This document shows, piece by piece, positions 9,368 through 16,544 of a DNA stretch of 64,000 bases. Position 1 is the first letter of the stretch, and each line of letters opens with the position of its first letter. The notes beneath the pieces were generated by a model. The model was not told the DNA's origin, did no database searches, and worked only from the letters and a program-made list of their open reading frames with translations. The translations under genes were made by a program, and so were the position numbers. The DNA is taken from the NCBI RefSeq assembly GCF_000174435.1, contig NZ_ACJN02000001.1:981658-1045657 (forward strand). The letters run 5' to 3'. The DNA comes from Desulfonatronospira thiodismutans ASO3-1 (GTDB lineage Bacteria; Desulfobacterota; Desulfovibrionia; Desulfovibrionales; Desulfonatronovibrionaceae).

Positions 9368-10258
9368 ATGAACAGCACACCTTTCAAGGACTACTACCAG
9401 GTTCTCGGAGTGAGCCCGGAGGCCTCCCAGGATGAGATCAAGAAAGCCTATCGCAAGCTGGCCTTTGAATACCACCCGGATCGGAATACCGAGCAAAGGG
9501 AGCAGGCGGAAAACAAGTTTAAAGAGATCACGGAAGCCTACGGCATTCTCGTTGATCCCCAGAAAAGAAAGGAACACGACAAGCTACGCCGTTACGGCGG
9601 GGATTATAATTTCCAGCAACGGGAACAGGCCGGGCAGGATTTTACTGCTGATCCCTTTGAGCAAATTTTTCGGGACCTTTTCAACAATCCTGAAACCAGC
9701 AGAATATTTCGGGAAATGGAAAGAGAATTCGCAAGGCACGGAGTGCGTTTCGATCGCGAATTCATGAACAATATGTTTTTTCCCGGAGGCGGAAGTGGGC
9801 GTTTTACTGGGGGTGTGTTCATCTTTACCTCTGGAGGCGCCAGGAGACACCAGACATTTGGGGGGAACGGCCCCAGGCTGGGAGACGAAGGGCGTTACCT
9901 GGATCTAGACCGGGCGAAGCCCCCAAAATCCAAGGAAGGCTTTTTCAAAAAACTCAGTCGCAAGGTACGGGATATCTTCCTGGAATCCGGGAAGAAGGCT
10001 CCAGAACAAAACAGTCTCGAACAAAAACAGGAAAAAGATCTGTGCTACAACGTAACCATTGCACCGGAAGAAGCCCGGTTGGGAACGGAGCTGAACCTGG
10101 CCTATACCAGGGGAGACAGGCGCGTGAAGCTGGAAGTCAAGGTTCCGCCGAGCACCAGGGAGGGCACGGTCCTGCGGGTTAGAGGGAAGGGCCTGGAAGG
10201 GAGCCCGGGGGAGCAACCGGGCGATCTTTATTTGCGAGTGCATATCAGCAAGGTTTGA
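9368..10258 (+). CDS. DnaJ-like co-chaperone (CbpA type, no zinc finger)
   Basis: A J-domain at residues 7-75 has the HPD tripeptide (EYHPDR) that stimulates DnaK ATPase. A Phe-, Gly- and charge-rich linker follows, then one substrate-binding beta domain near the C-terminus ([19 protein letters not shown] ... [12 protein letters not shown]). The CxxCxGxG zinc repeats of true DnaJ are absent. At 296 residues it is close to CbpA but has only a single clear C-terminal domain. The ATG at 9368 matches the J-domain start; the frame is open further upstream into a miniature transposon, which is not expected to be translated. Confidence 0.85.
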   Translation: MNSTPFKDYYQVLGVSPEASQDEIKKAYRKLAFEYHPDRNTEQREQAENKFKEITEAYGILVDPQKRKEHDKLRRYGGDYNFQQREQAGQDFTADPFEQIFRDLFNNPETSRIFREMEREFARHGVRFDREFMNNMFFPGGGSGRFTGGVFIFTSGGARRHQTFGGNGPRLGDEGRYLDLDRAKPPKSKEGFFKKLSRKVRDIFLESGKKAPEQNSLEQKQEKDLCYNVTIAPEEARLGTELNLAYTRGDRRVKLEVKVPPSTREGTVLRVRGKGLEGSPGEQPGDLYLRVHISKV

Positions 10259-10363
10259 AATCCTCTCAGGGCTAATCCCAGAGTAATTATTCTCCCAAAA
10301 ATCCAGTGAATAGTTGTAGAACCCTGTCTCTTCAATCACCTTCCTCTGGTTCTGAACCGACCT

Positions 10364-10578
10364 CAGACAATCCAGCGCTTTTGGACATTGCGCAGACTGA
10401 AGATAAACAGCACTGCGCAAAAAACCAGCAAAATGCCAAAGTTCAGGGCGACGGGCAGCATAGTGCTCTGGCCCAGAAAGCTCCAGTGCAGGATGTCCAC
10501 GCCATAGGTGGGAGGCAGGGCAAAGGACACCGGCTGCAGAAAATATGGCAGGCTGCTTACCGGAATAAACAGTCCGGG
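10364..10578 (-). pseudogene. C-terminal remnant of an ABC-2 type permease
   Basis: On the minus strand a frame reads GLFIPVSSLPYFLQPVSFA and then LPPTYGVDILHWS, followed by a last hydrophobic helix and RNVQKRWIV before a stop. This is the typical ending of ABC-2 membrane components (FFPVSxLPxWL ... LPLTYGVD). A stop codon precedes the fragment, and no start or ATPase partner is nearby. About 70 codons of a gene that normally has 250 or more remain. Confidence 0.7.
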
Positions 10579-10631
10579 TCAGGCCGGGCAAGACCGGTCA
10601 GCATGTTAATGGTTGCTGTATTTTTCAGGAC

Positions 10632-10670
10632 AATAAATAAGGCCGGGCCATGTAGGTTGACCCGGCCTTA
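10632..10670 (-). terminator. Rho-independent terminator of the arsR operon
   Basis: A perfect 10-bp stem TAAGGCCGGG / CCCGGCCTTA with a 13-base loop is followed on the minus strand by TTTATTG. It lies just beyond the last gene of the arsR pair, in the right orientation. Confidence 0.75.
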
Positions 10671-10680
10671 AGTCTGCTGT

Positions 10681-10818
10681 TCAACTATCCTGGTTTTTGC
10701 TTTCTGTCTCTTGTTCTCTGGACTCTCCGTGACACTCCCTGATCTGCTCAGGGGTGCAGTCTTCCGGCCTGTCTTTAAGTTTTTGCGGAAACTCGCATTT
10801 CTGGCAATCACATCCCAT
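10681..10818 (-). CDS. Small Cys-rich protein downstream of arsR, 45 aa
   Basis: The peptide starts MGCDCQKCEFPQKLKDRPED and has five cysteines, three of them in a CxCxxC pattern that could bind a metal or an Fe-S cluster; it ends in a polar tail. The start overlaps the arsR stop codon, and an AAGGAGG site lies inside arsR, so translation is coupled. A hairpin terminator follows. Gene context suggests a role in the same metal or thiol response that the ArsR protein senses. I cannot assign a family name. Confidence 0.7.
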   Translation of the reverse strand: MGCDCQKCEFPQKLKDRPEDCTPEQIRECHGESREQETESKNQDS

Positions 10819-11155
10819 GGTTGACCTCCTTATTTTTCTGGTTTGAAGTTTTACTCTTCAGCTCAGGCATTCTATCCAGTGGGGCGGTTAAAAACAGTTG
10901 TGCCGAAGTTTTCCACCTGTGCAGGTTTTCCAGGTCTACCTCATAGTGCACATAATAACCGTGTTTTCTGCCCCGTACCAGCCCGCTGTCCCGCAGGACC
11001 CGCAAGTGCTGTGATACACTGGCGGGAGTGATTTTTAGCTCCCTGGCCAGCGCGTTCACGCAAAGACAGTCATTTTTAAGTATCTGCAAAATACGTACTC
11101 TGGCAGGCGTTGCCAGCACTTTGAACATATCTGCAAGTTCCTGGGGATTGGCCAT
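10808..11155 (-). CDS. ArsR/SmtB family transcriptional repressor
   Basis: This 115-residue winged-helix regulator has the ArsR core: LADMFKVLATPARVRILQIL, then NDCLCVNALARELKITPASV and SQHLRVLRDSGLV. The CLC pair in helix alpha-3 matches the metalloid-binding position of ArsR (ELCVCDL in E. coli). It probably represses its own operon and releases DNA when a thiophilic metal or other thiol-reactive ligand binds. The ATG at 11155 has AAGGA eight bases upstream; the in-frame TTG at 11173 is less likely. No efflux pump follows, only the 45-residue Cys-rich protein. Confidence 0.9.
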   Translation of the reverse strand: MANPQELADMFKVLATPARVRILQILKNDCLCVNALARELKITPASVSQHLRVLRDSGLVRGRKHGYYVHYEVDLENLHRWKTSAQLFLTAPLDRMPELKSKTSNQKNKEVNHGM

Positions 11156-11232
11156 AACTGATCCTTTATTCAATCAATTTAGTATTTGCGTATATAACTA
11201 ATTAAATGCTGGTTGTCAAGGAGGCCTTTTGT

Positions 11233-11340
11233 ATGTCCCAACAGTTTATGAAGCGCAGGTCCATGGGCTTACAATATCGAATTTGTTTTATATGGGAGGA
11301 AGGCGATGCATATGAAATCGAAATCACAGATTACCACTGA
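11233..11340 (+). pseudogene. higB: HigB toxin remnant (C-terminal 23 residues)
   Basis: The frame ends in LQYRICFIWEEGDAYEIEI-TDYH, the unmistakable C-terminus of HigB/RelE toxins (compare YRICFxWxxGDA ... VxxxDYH). The preceding dozen residues do not look like HigB, so about three quarters of the toxin gene has been lost. The tail overlaps the start of the higA gene, as in intact modules. Confidence 0.8.
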
Positions 11341-11668
11341 TGCCGGGAGGCGGTTGCCTAGGAATCGTCCGCCGACACATCCAGGGGAGATGCTTTTTGA
11401 GGAATTCGTTAAGCCACTTAGGCTTACTCAAGTAGAACTGGCTCGCTGTCTTGGCGTTTCTTATCCTCGGCTCAACGAAATTATTAAGGGTAAGCGTTCA
11501 GTAACGCCGGATACGGCTTTGCGGCTTTCCCGGGTGCTGGGCATGTCCCCGGACTTTTGGCTTGGCCTGCAACAGAATTGGGACCTCTGGCATGTCATGA
11601 ACAGCCCTGAAGCAGAAAACATTAATCGTCTGAAACCAATCCCCAGGAACCAACATTTTTTTGCATAA
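11306..11668 (+). CDS. higA: HigA-type antitoxin, orphan
   Basis: The protein has the HigA core RPPTHPGEMLFEEFVKPL, a helix-turn-helix LTQVELARCLGVSYPRL and the MSPDFWLGLQQNWDLW segment, giving full antitoxin length. Its toxin gene is reduced to a 23-residue tail. Two starts are possible: ATG 11306, which overlaps the toxin remnant by 35 bases, or a TTG near 11356 behind GGGAGG that would match the usual HigA N-terminus. An intact antitoxin without toxin can still act as a repressor or neutralise a related HigB such as the one at 5.9 kb. Confidence 0.9.
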   Translation: MHMKSKSQITTDAGRRLPRNRPPTHPGEMLFEEFVKPLRLTQVELARCLGVSYPRLNEIIKGKRSVTPDTALRLSRVLGMSPDFWLGLQQNWDLWHVMNSPEAENINRLKPIPRNQHFFA

Positions 11669-12093
11669 CCTTTTTCAGCAGTTGCTATATGTTCAGATAT
11701 CACTTGATGGCTGTAAGTAAGAATAATGTTAGCTCAGCCTACGGCATGAGTATTCCTTCCTTGGTAATCTGCCTGCTACCAGAGGTAAACCTCAAGTTCA
11801 CCTCAGCTAAGTCTGAAGCATGATCCAGGCTGTAAGTGCCCTGCTCCCGGCCCGCCATGCGGCACACCCTGTTGCAGCCCTGCGCGAATACCGTGTTGTC
11901 CTTACCTTTTTGGTCATTGGCGGAGCAAGTGCTTCATAGCTTATCCGAGCTTGAAATTCATTGCTTTGTGCTTACATATCTGTCGAATCTCACCTCTAAT
12001 TTTTTATCCAGCTCCCGTCTGGGTAGCAGATGGAGATGTTTGACTTTTTCCTTAGGATACGGGAGATTAACCCTATAAAGTTATTGCAGAACT
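11669..12093. other. Gap without a recognisable gene
   Basis: I see no gene, terminator or clear repeat here. The DNA is of mixed composition and could be degraded coding sequence related to the DUF932 remnant that follows. Confidence 0.4.
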
Positions 12094-12366
12094 GCAGATT
12101 ACTGGATATGCCGAGCGGATGGCTTTACCTTTTACCTTCCCGACAAGTACAGCTACGATGCTGGAGATGGTGACAAGATTGCTCATAGGCTTGAGTGCAT
12201 CAACTCGGTGGAAGGAAAGAACCCGTTTTCGCGCCCTGATGGGTAGGTTTCGTTTTTGTTTGCAGAAGATGGTCTGATTATCGGTATTGCCCCCATTGAC
12301 TTACGACAAAGCCATGCTGGTGATCTCCAGCTAAGGGTTGCAAGTAACAACGCCCTTTTGGGCTAA
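12094..12366 (+). pseudogene. DUF932-like (phage/plasmid protein) remnant
   Basis: The frame reads LPDKYSYDAGDGDKIAHRLE then CINSVEGK, and later AEDGLIIGIAPIDLRQSHAG-DLQL. Between them an alternative frame supplies TRFRALMGRFRF. DUF932 proteins have the order RLxCxNSVDG - RFRALxGWFRxVCSNG - xIG...R-H-GDL, so two small indels explain the break. An in-frame TAG near 12245 confirms decay. DUF932 genes are usually carried by phages and plasmids, so this marks an old insertion. Confidence 0.55.
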
Positions 12367-12415
12367 GCAAGCCATCGGCTATGCCGGTGGTTGATACTGA
12401 CTATAGGAAGCTTGA

Positions 12416-12883
12416 ATGGACTGGATGTTATGGCTTTTTACAGCCCTGATCCTGGTACTCGTAGACGTCATTCTTTTCGGCGGGGCCAGCGGGATACTGC
12501 TTGCTCTGGGCATCATGGCACTCATAGGGATGGTCTGTGCTCTGGCAGGTATTTCCTGGGAATGGCAGATTCTTTCAGCTGCCCTGTCTGGCTTTATTAT
12601 AGTGCCTGTGGCGCTTAAAATACTTCGCAGAACTACTCCGGGACAGCTTTTACATGGAGTCGAAGACCCAAGGATCAGAGGCAGATCATTTCAGATCCAT
12701 ATTGACAGCACAGGCAAGCCCAGAATCAACGTTCTGGGCGACAGTTATCCTGTACGCATGGAGGATGGTAATGGAGGCCTCGAGAGCGGAAGTGCTGTCA
12801 ACATCGTCCGCTTTGAGGGTGTGACTGCTGTTGTACGTCCGGCTGCAAGGACCGGCACTTACGACAGTAAAAATACTGACTGA
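12416..12883 (+). CDS. NfeD-like membrane protein
   Basis: Three hydrophobic segments fill the first 75 residues (LFTALILVLVDVILFGGASG, then LALGIMALIGMVCALAGI, then a third near 55-72). They precede a C-terminal OB-fold of the NfeD type ending in GSAVNIVRFEGVTAVVRPA. NfeD proteins partner SPFH proteins in membrane microdomains. The SPFH gene follows 23 bases downstream, supporting a two-gene operon. The ATG at 12416 has AGGA upstream. This is the short NfeD form without the ClpP-like protease domain. Confidence 0.88.
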   Translation: MDWMLWLFTALILVLVDVILFGGASGILLALGIMALIGMVCALAGISWEWQILSAALSGFIIVPVALKILRRTTPGQLLHGVEDPRIRGRSFQIHIDSTGKPRINVLGDSYPVRMEDGNGGLESGSAVNIVRFEGVTAVVRPAARTGTYDSKNTD

Positions 12884-12906
12884 CATATAACCTGGGAGAA
12901 TAAATC

Positions 12907-13860
12907 ATGGGAGAAGCCGCCAGCTTGTTGATCCTGCTCATAGCAATAACTTTTGTTGTACTTATTGTTAAAGGGCTGGTCATTGTACCTCAGAAGCACG
13001 CAATGGTCATAGAAAGACTCGGCCGCTACCACCGCACAATCGAGGCCGGCCTGAATCTGATCATTCCTGTTGTGGACCGGCATAGGCCCATCACAATAGT
13101 TCGTTATGAAAATGAGCAAAAGCTCATACGGACAGAAAAAAGGATTGATCTGCGGGAGGTGGTACTGGATTTTCCTAAACAGCAGGTCATCACCAAGGAC
13201 AACGTGGGTGTTCAAATAGATGGAGTGTTGTACTATCAGATTATGGACGCGCAATCAGCCATATACGGTGCTGAAAACCTTGTGCTTGCAATACAGACCC
13301 TTGCCCAGACCTCTCTTCGCTCTGAGATAGGACGCATGGAGCTGGACCAGATCTTTGAGTCCAGACAACAGATCAATGACCGCTTGCAGGCCACTATGGA
13401 CGAGGCAGGCAACAAGTGGGGAGTAAAGGTCAACCGTGTTGAAATAAGAGACATTGACGTTCCCGATGACATACGCAGCGCCATGAACAAACAGATGGCC
13501 GCTGAACGTGCCAGGCGTGCCCATGTAAGAGAGGCCGAAGGGTACAAGCAGGCAGAGATACTCAAGGCCGAGGGGGATAAAGAGGCTGAAATCCAGAGAG
13601 CAGAAGGTGAAAAACAGGCCATAAGCCTGCGGGCGGAAGGCGAGAAAAAGGCCATAAACCTGGTTTTGCAGGCAGCAGAACAAACTGGAGCTTCTATAGA
13701 CCCAAAGGATGTAATGCGCTACCTCATCGCACAAGGCTATATTGAGGCTCTGCCTAACGTGGCCAAACAGGGTGACAGGGTATTCCTGCCTCTGGAATCA
13801 ACAAGCTTAATGGGCTCCATAGCAACTATAAGGGAGTTGTTCAGCACTTCAAAGGCATAA
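12907..13860 (+). CDS. SPFH/band-7 paraslipin (QmcA-like)
   Basis: The protein has one N-terminal membrane helix (residues 5-27) and a band-7 domain starting VPQKHAMVIERLGRYHRTIE. A long charged coiled coil follows with the repeated motif AEGxKxAEI/AxxLxAEGEK at residues 205-255. The C-terminal tail resembles HflC/paraslipin. Such proteins form large membrane-anchored cages or scaffolds and are commonly paired with NfeD, as here. A role in membrane quality control is likely; a specific client cannot be read from the sequence. Confidence 0.92.
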   Translation: MGEAASLLILLIAITFVVLIVKGLVIVPQKHAMVIERLGRYHRTIEAGLNLIIPVVDRHRPITIVRYENEQKLIRTEKRIDLREVVLDFPKQQVITKDNVGVQIDGVLYYQIMDAQSAIYGAENLVLAIQTLAQTSLRSEIGRMELDQIFESRQQINDRLQATMDEAGNKWGVKVNRVEIRDIDVPDDIRSAMNKQMAAERARRAHVREAEGYKQAEILKAEGDKEAEIQRAEGEKQAISLRAEGEKKAINLVLQAAEQTGASIDPKDVMRYLIAQGYIEALPNVAKQGDRVFLPLESTSLMGSIATIRELFSTSKA

Positions 13861-13895
13861 AGTGGTTCTTGAGTTCCAGATAGGAGGCTGAATAT

Positions 13896-14033
13896 ATGCT
13901 GACTTATGGCGAGTTGCTGGAGATTTTGCAGTCGTTTGACGAGAAGCAGTTAAGACAGCCGGCAATGATACATATCAAGGATTCTGAATATATGCAGCAG
14001 GCGCAGCAGGTGGTTGTACCTGGCCTGGTTTGA
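13896..14033 (+). pseudogene. Truncated copy of the 62-residue MLTYGELLEIL family
   Basis: The frame starts MLTYGELLEILQSFDEKQLR behind a good AGGAGG and matches the intact copies at 15613 and 38740 through QQAQQVVV. It then diverges into PGLV and stops after 45 codons, so the acidic C-terminus is missing. Confidence 0.75.
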
Positions 14034-14056
14034 TTATACCGGCATATACAAATATC

Positions 14057-14088
14057 TTGACCCCCAAGCCCACAACGCATTATATAAT
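14057..14088 (+). promoter_or_regulatory. Probable promoter of the Rpn-type nuclease gene
   Basis: TTGACC at 14057-14062 and TATATA/TATAAT at 14081-14088 are spaced by 18 bases or slightly more. The elements lie about 80 bases upstream of the nuclease ATG. Confidence 0.45.
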
Positions 14089-14166
14089 AAGCACAACCCG
14101 AGAGACTTCAGCGAACTAAACAATCGTCGCTTAAGCCGACGTAGCTAAAAATTTGAGGCAGAGCCT

Positions 14167-15171
14167 ATGAGCGATGAATACGACAGCCCCTGGAAAATAG
14201 CACTGGAAAGATATTTCCCGGAATTTATGGAGTTTTATTTCCCTGGAATTTTTGCTGACATAGACTGGAGTTCAGGGTATGATTTTCTGGACAAAGAATT
14301 ACAGCAGGTGACTAAGGATGCTGAACTTGGACGCAGGTATGTGGACAAGCTGGTGCGGGTACGCAGGTTGAGCGGAGATGAAGGCTGGGTATGCGTACAT
14401 ATTGAGGTGCAGGGAGAAGCCGAGGATGTTTTTGCCAGGCGGATGTTCACCTACCATTACCGGCTTTTTGATCAGTACGACAAACCCCTGGCCAGTCTTG
14501 CGGTGCTGGCTGATACCAGTCCGGGCTGGCATCCGGACAGCTTTGGCTACGAACTCTACGGCTGCCGGCTGAGGTTTGATTTCCCAGCTGTCAAGCTTCT
14601 GGACTGGGAATCGGAAATAGATCAGCTGCTTGAATCGGATAATGCTTTTGCTCTGGTTACAGCAGCGCACCTGTTGACCAAAAAGACCCAGGGCAAACCA
14701 GAGGAGCGATACGCAGCCAAGATTCGGCTGATCCGCATTCTCTTTGCAAGGGGCTGGGATCGTCAGAGAATCCTGGATCTGTTTAAAGTGCTGGACTGGC
14801 TGATGTCCCTTCCGGAAGACCTGGAATCCAAAATTTTCAATGATATTCGTCAAATTGAGGAGGAGTATCAAATGCCATACGTAACAAGCATAGAAAGAAT
14901 CGCCCTTAAAAAGGGCATGCAGGAAGGCATAGAGAAAGGCATGCAGCAGGGCATGCAACAGGGCATGCAGCAGGGCATGCAACAGGGCATGCAGCAGGGC
15001 ATGCAAAAAGGCGAAGCCCAGCTGCTTCTGCGCCAGCTGGCCCTTAAGTTCGGTTCTGTCCCTGAAGACAAGCAAAGGTTGATTGAGTCCGCCGATTCTC
15101 AAAAACTGAGGCAGTGGTCAGAACGTATCCTTACAGCCCAGAGCATGGACGAAGTTTTGAACGATAGCTAA
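14167..15171 (+). CDS. Rpn-family PD-(D/E)XK nuclease / transposase-like protein
   Basis: This 334-residue protein resembles the Rpn (PDDEXK transposase-like) family. The N-terminal domain has YDFLDKELQQV, DKLVRVRRL and VCVHIEVQGE, giving the Asp and Glu-x-Gln/Lys-type active site. The C-terminus ends in an acidic helical DUF4351-like tail. Between residues about 254 and 280 sits a GMQQ tetrapeptide array. E. coli RpnA-E are DNA endonucleases that promote recombination and affect phage growth; in this branch the role is unproven. The gene has its own promoter-like sequence and stands alone. Confidence 0.85.
   Translation: MSDEYDSPWKIALERYFPEFMEFYFPGIFADIDWSSGYDFLDKELQQVTKDAELGRRYVDKLVRVRRLSGDEGWVCVHIEVQGEAEDVFARRMFTYHYRLFDQYDKPLASLAVLADTSPGWHPDSFGYELYGCRLRFDFPAVKLLDWESEIDQLLESDNAFALVTAAHLLTKKTQGKPEERYAAKIRLIRILFARGWDRQRILDLFKVLDWLMSLPEDLESKIFNDIRQIEEEYQMPYVTSIERIALKKGMQEGIEKGMQQGMQQGMQQGMQQGMQQGMQKGEAQLLLRQLALKFGSVPEDKQRLIESADSQKLRQWSERILTAQSMDEVLNDS
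14929..15012 (+). repeat. In-frame 12-bp tandem repeat encoding GMQQ units
   Basis: The unit GGCATGCAGCAG and close variants repeat about seven times, encoding five perfect Gly-Met-Gln-Gln units flanked by GMQE, EKGM and GMQK variants. Each unit is 12 bp, so copy-number changes keep the frame. The segment likely forms a helical linker between the nuclease domain and the C-terminal tail. Confidence 0.92.
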
Positions 15172-15173
15172 TC

Positions 15174-15584
15174 TAAGGCGGGCTTTGCCCGCAACCCAAT
15201 AAAGAAAAGAGTTATTTGACAGGATTAACAGGATTAAGAGATGGATAAAGAAAAAATCATTTTGCCCTGGCCGGAAGCCAGGCCAAAAGGTTATCACTCC
15301 AGCACTCACTTTTTTCCGGCACTCATGAAAAAGAAAGTGAGTGCTGGATGGTTAATGCAATCTGCGGCTTCCGGCTTGCCCTGTGAAATTCCGAAGGACA
15401 GCGCAGCTGATTTCACCGGGGCCGCTGATTGCTTATCCTGCTTGCCCCGTTGAATCTCTTCCATTCAACTGGGGTCAATCCTGTTAATCCTGTCTAAGGC
15501 CTGCCACGCTTCTTAGCGTGGTTCTTTTTTTTATGACAGGGTTTCAGGAGTAAGTCTAAGGCGGGCTATGCCCGCAACCCAATA
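15174..15584. repeat. Palindromic repeat region between genes
   Basis: GACAGGATTAACAGGATTA at 15218-15236 is matched in inverse by TAATCCTGTTAATCCTGTC near 15476-15494, enclosing about 240 bases. Inside, CCAGCACTCACTTTTTT and AAAGTGAGTGCTGG form a hairpin (15298-15347) that also occurs inside the long miniature transposons at 42.7 and 46.4 kb. GGCGGGC(T/A)TTGCCCGCAACCC appears on both sides (15177 and 15559) and, inverted, near 16500. The 70-codon frame starting at 15241 lies wholly in this repeat DNA and is not counted as a gene. Confidence 0.7.
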
Positions 15585-15612
15585 TTGTATAATGACTAAG
15601 AAGGCTGAATAT

Positions 15613-15801
15613 ATGCTGACTTATGGCGAGTTATTGGAGATTTTGCAGTCGTTTGACGAGGAGCAGTTAAGGCAGCCGGCAATGATACATATCAAGGATT
15701 CTGAATATATGCAGCAGGCGCAGCAGGTGTTCGTTTCTGATGACGACAGCGCTCCGGTTATTATTGCTGATATCTGTATCCAGTTTGAAGATGAAGAGTG
15801 A
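15613..15801 (+). CDS. Small conserved protein of the MLTYGELLEIL family, 62 aa
   Basis: This acidic protein starts MLTYGELLEILQSFDEEQLR and ends in VIIADICIQFEDEE. A paralogue at 38740 is nearly identical and a third copy at 13896 is truncated. There are no Cys residues beyond one near the C-terminus and no membrane segment. The start is set by alignment of the three copies; upstream in-frame starts lie in repeat DNA. The lipoprotein gene begins 3 bases after the stop, so the two are probably co-translated. Function unknown. Confidence 0.75.
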   Translation: MLTYGELLEILQSFDEEQLRQPAMIHIKDSEYMQQAQQVFVSDDDSAPVIIADICIQFEDEE

Positions 15802-15804
15802 TTT

Positions 15805-16257
15805 ATGAAATACATCCTGGCCTGTCTCATCCTTTTGCTTTTTGCCTGCCAGTCCCCGGAAAATATCGCTTTCGACCAGGGCATGCAGGCCTCCAGGAGT
15901 GGTGAATACGAAACCGCCCTTGAGAAATGGCATCCTCTGGCCCAGCAAGGACACGCTGAAGCCCAGTTCAACATGGGCGTTTTGTACGAAAATGGACTGG
16001 GAGTACAAAAAGACCATGCCCAGGCGGCGGATTGGTACAAAAAAGCTGCAGAGCAGGGGCTGAAAGAAGCTCAAAACAATCTTGGAAAGAACTACGCTCA
16101 AGGTACAGGTGTAGAGCAGGATTACATACGTGCATACAAGTGGCTGAGCCTGGCCGCCGAACAGGGGCTCAAGGAAGCTGCCGGCAATCTGGACCGCATC
16201 AGCCGGCATATGAGCCCCGAGCAGGTAGACCAGGCCCGCCGGCTTATCAGTCATTAG
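15805..16257 (+). CDS. Sel1-repeat lipoprotein
   Basis: A signal peptide ends in the lipobox LLLFAC, so the mature protein should be lipid-anchored at Cys15. Sel1-like repeats follow: EALEKWHPLAQQGHAEAQFN-type helices, then GLGVQKDHAQAADWYKKAAE, then GTGVEQDYIRAYKWLSLAAE. Sel1 proteins are alpha-solenoid scaffolds for protein contacts at the envelope. The gene follows the 62-residue protein almost without gap. Confidence 0.9.
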   Translation: MKYILACLILLLFACQSPENIAFDQGMQASRSGEYETALEKWHPLAQQGHAEAQFNMGVLYENGLGVQKDHAQAADWYKKAAEQGLKEAQNNLGKNYAQGTGVEQDYIRAYKWLSLAAEQGLKEAAGNLDRISRHMSPEQVDQARRLISH

Positions 16258-16544
16258 ACATACTGGAGAAATCCTGCCATAAAAAACAAGAAAAATTGAA
16301 CCGCAAAGACGCTAAGTACGCAAAGTTCAAGACGCGAAGCAGGTGTAATGTCCAAAACCGGGACACGGTTTTGGACAAGGCTGCCTTTTCATTTGCCGTA
16401 CACCCGGCAAATGAAAAAAATCTTCCTGCCTTCCTTTGCGACCTTTACGTCTTTAGTGAGTCTTCGAACGGGCGGTTAAGGTTTCTTTGTTACTTGGGTT
16501 GCGGGCATGGCCCGCGTTAGCAGATAAATAGGTAGCATTCCGGC
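16258..16544. repeat. Gap with two strong hairpins and a repeat palindrome
   Basis: Two perfect hairpins lie in tandem: GTCCAAAACCG (16350-16360) with CGGTTTTGGAC (16366-16376), and TTTTCATTTGCCG (16386-16398) with CGGCAAATGAAAA (16405-16417). The second is followed by further A residues and could terminate transcription in either direction. Outer AAAGACGCTAAG-type sequences and a GCGGGCATGGCCCGC palindrome near 16500 recur as general intergenic repeats. Confidence 0.65.

Noticed and set aside
10306-10671. A 121-codon plus-strand frame
   Set aside because: It crosses the terminator hairpin and is antisense to the ABC-2 permease remnant.
14929-15012. Regular repeat that could look like a CRISPR array
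   Set aside because: The units are contiguous 12-mers without spacers and lie in frame inside a protein gene; no cas genes are near.
15241-15453. A 70-codon plus-strand frame
   Set aside because: It runs entirely through the GACAGGATTA palindromic repeat and a hairpin, and has no homology or ribosome site.
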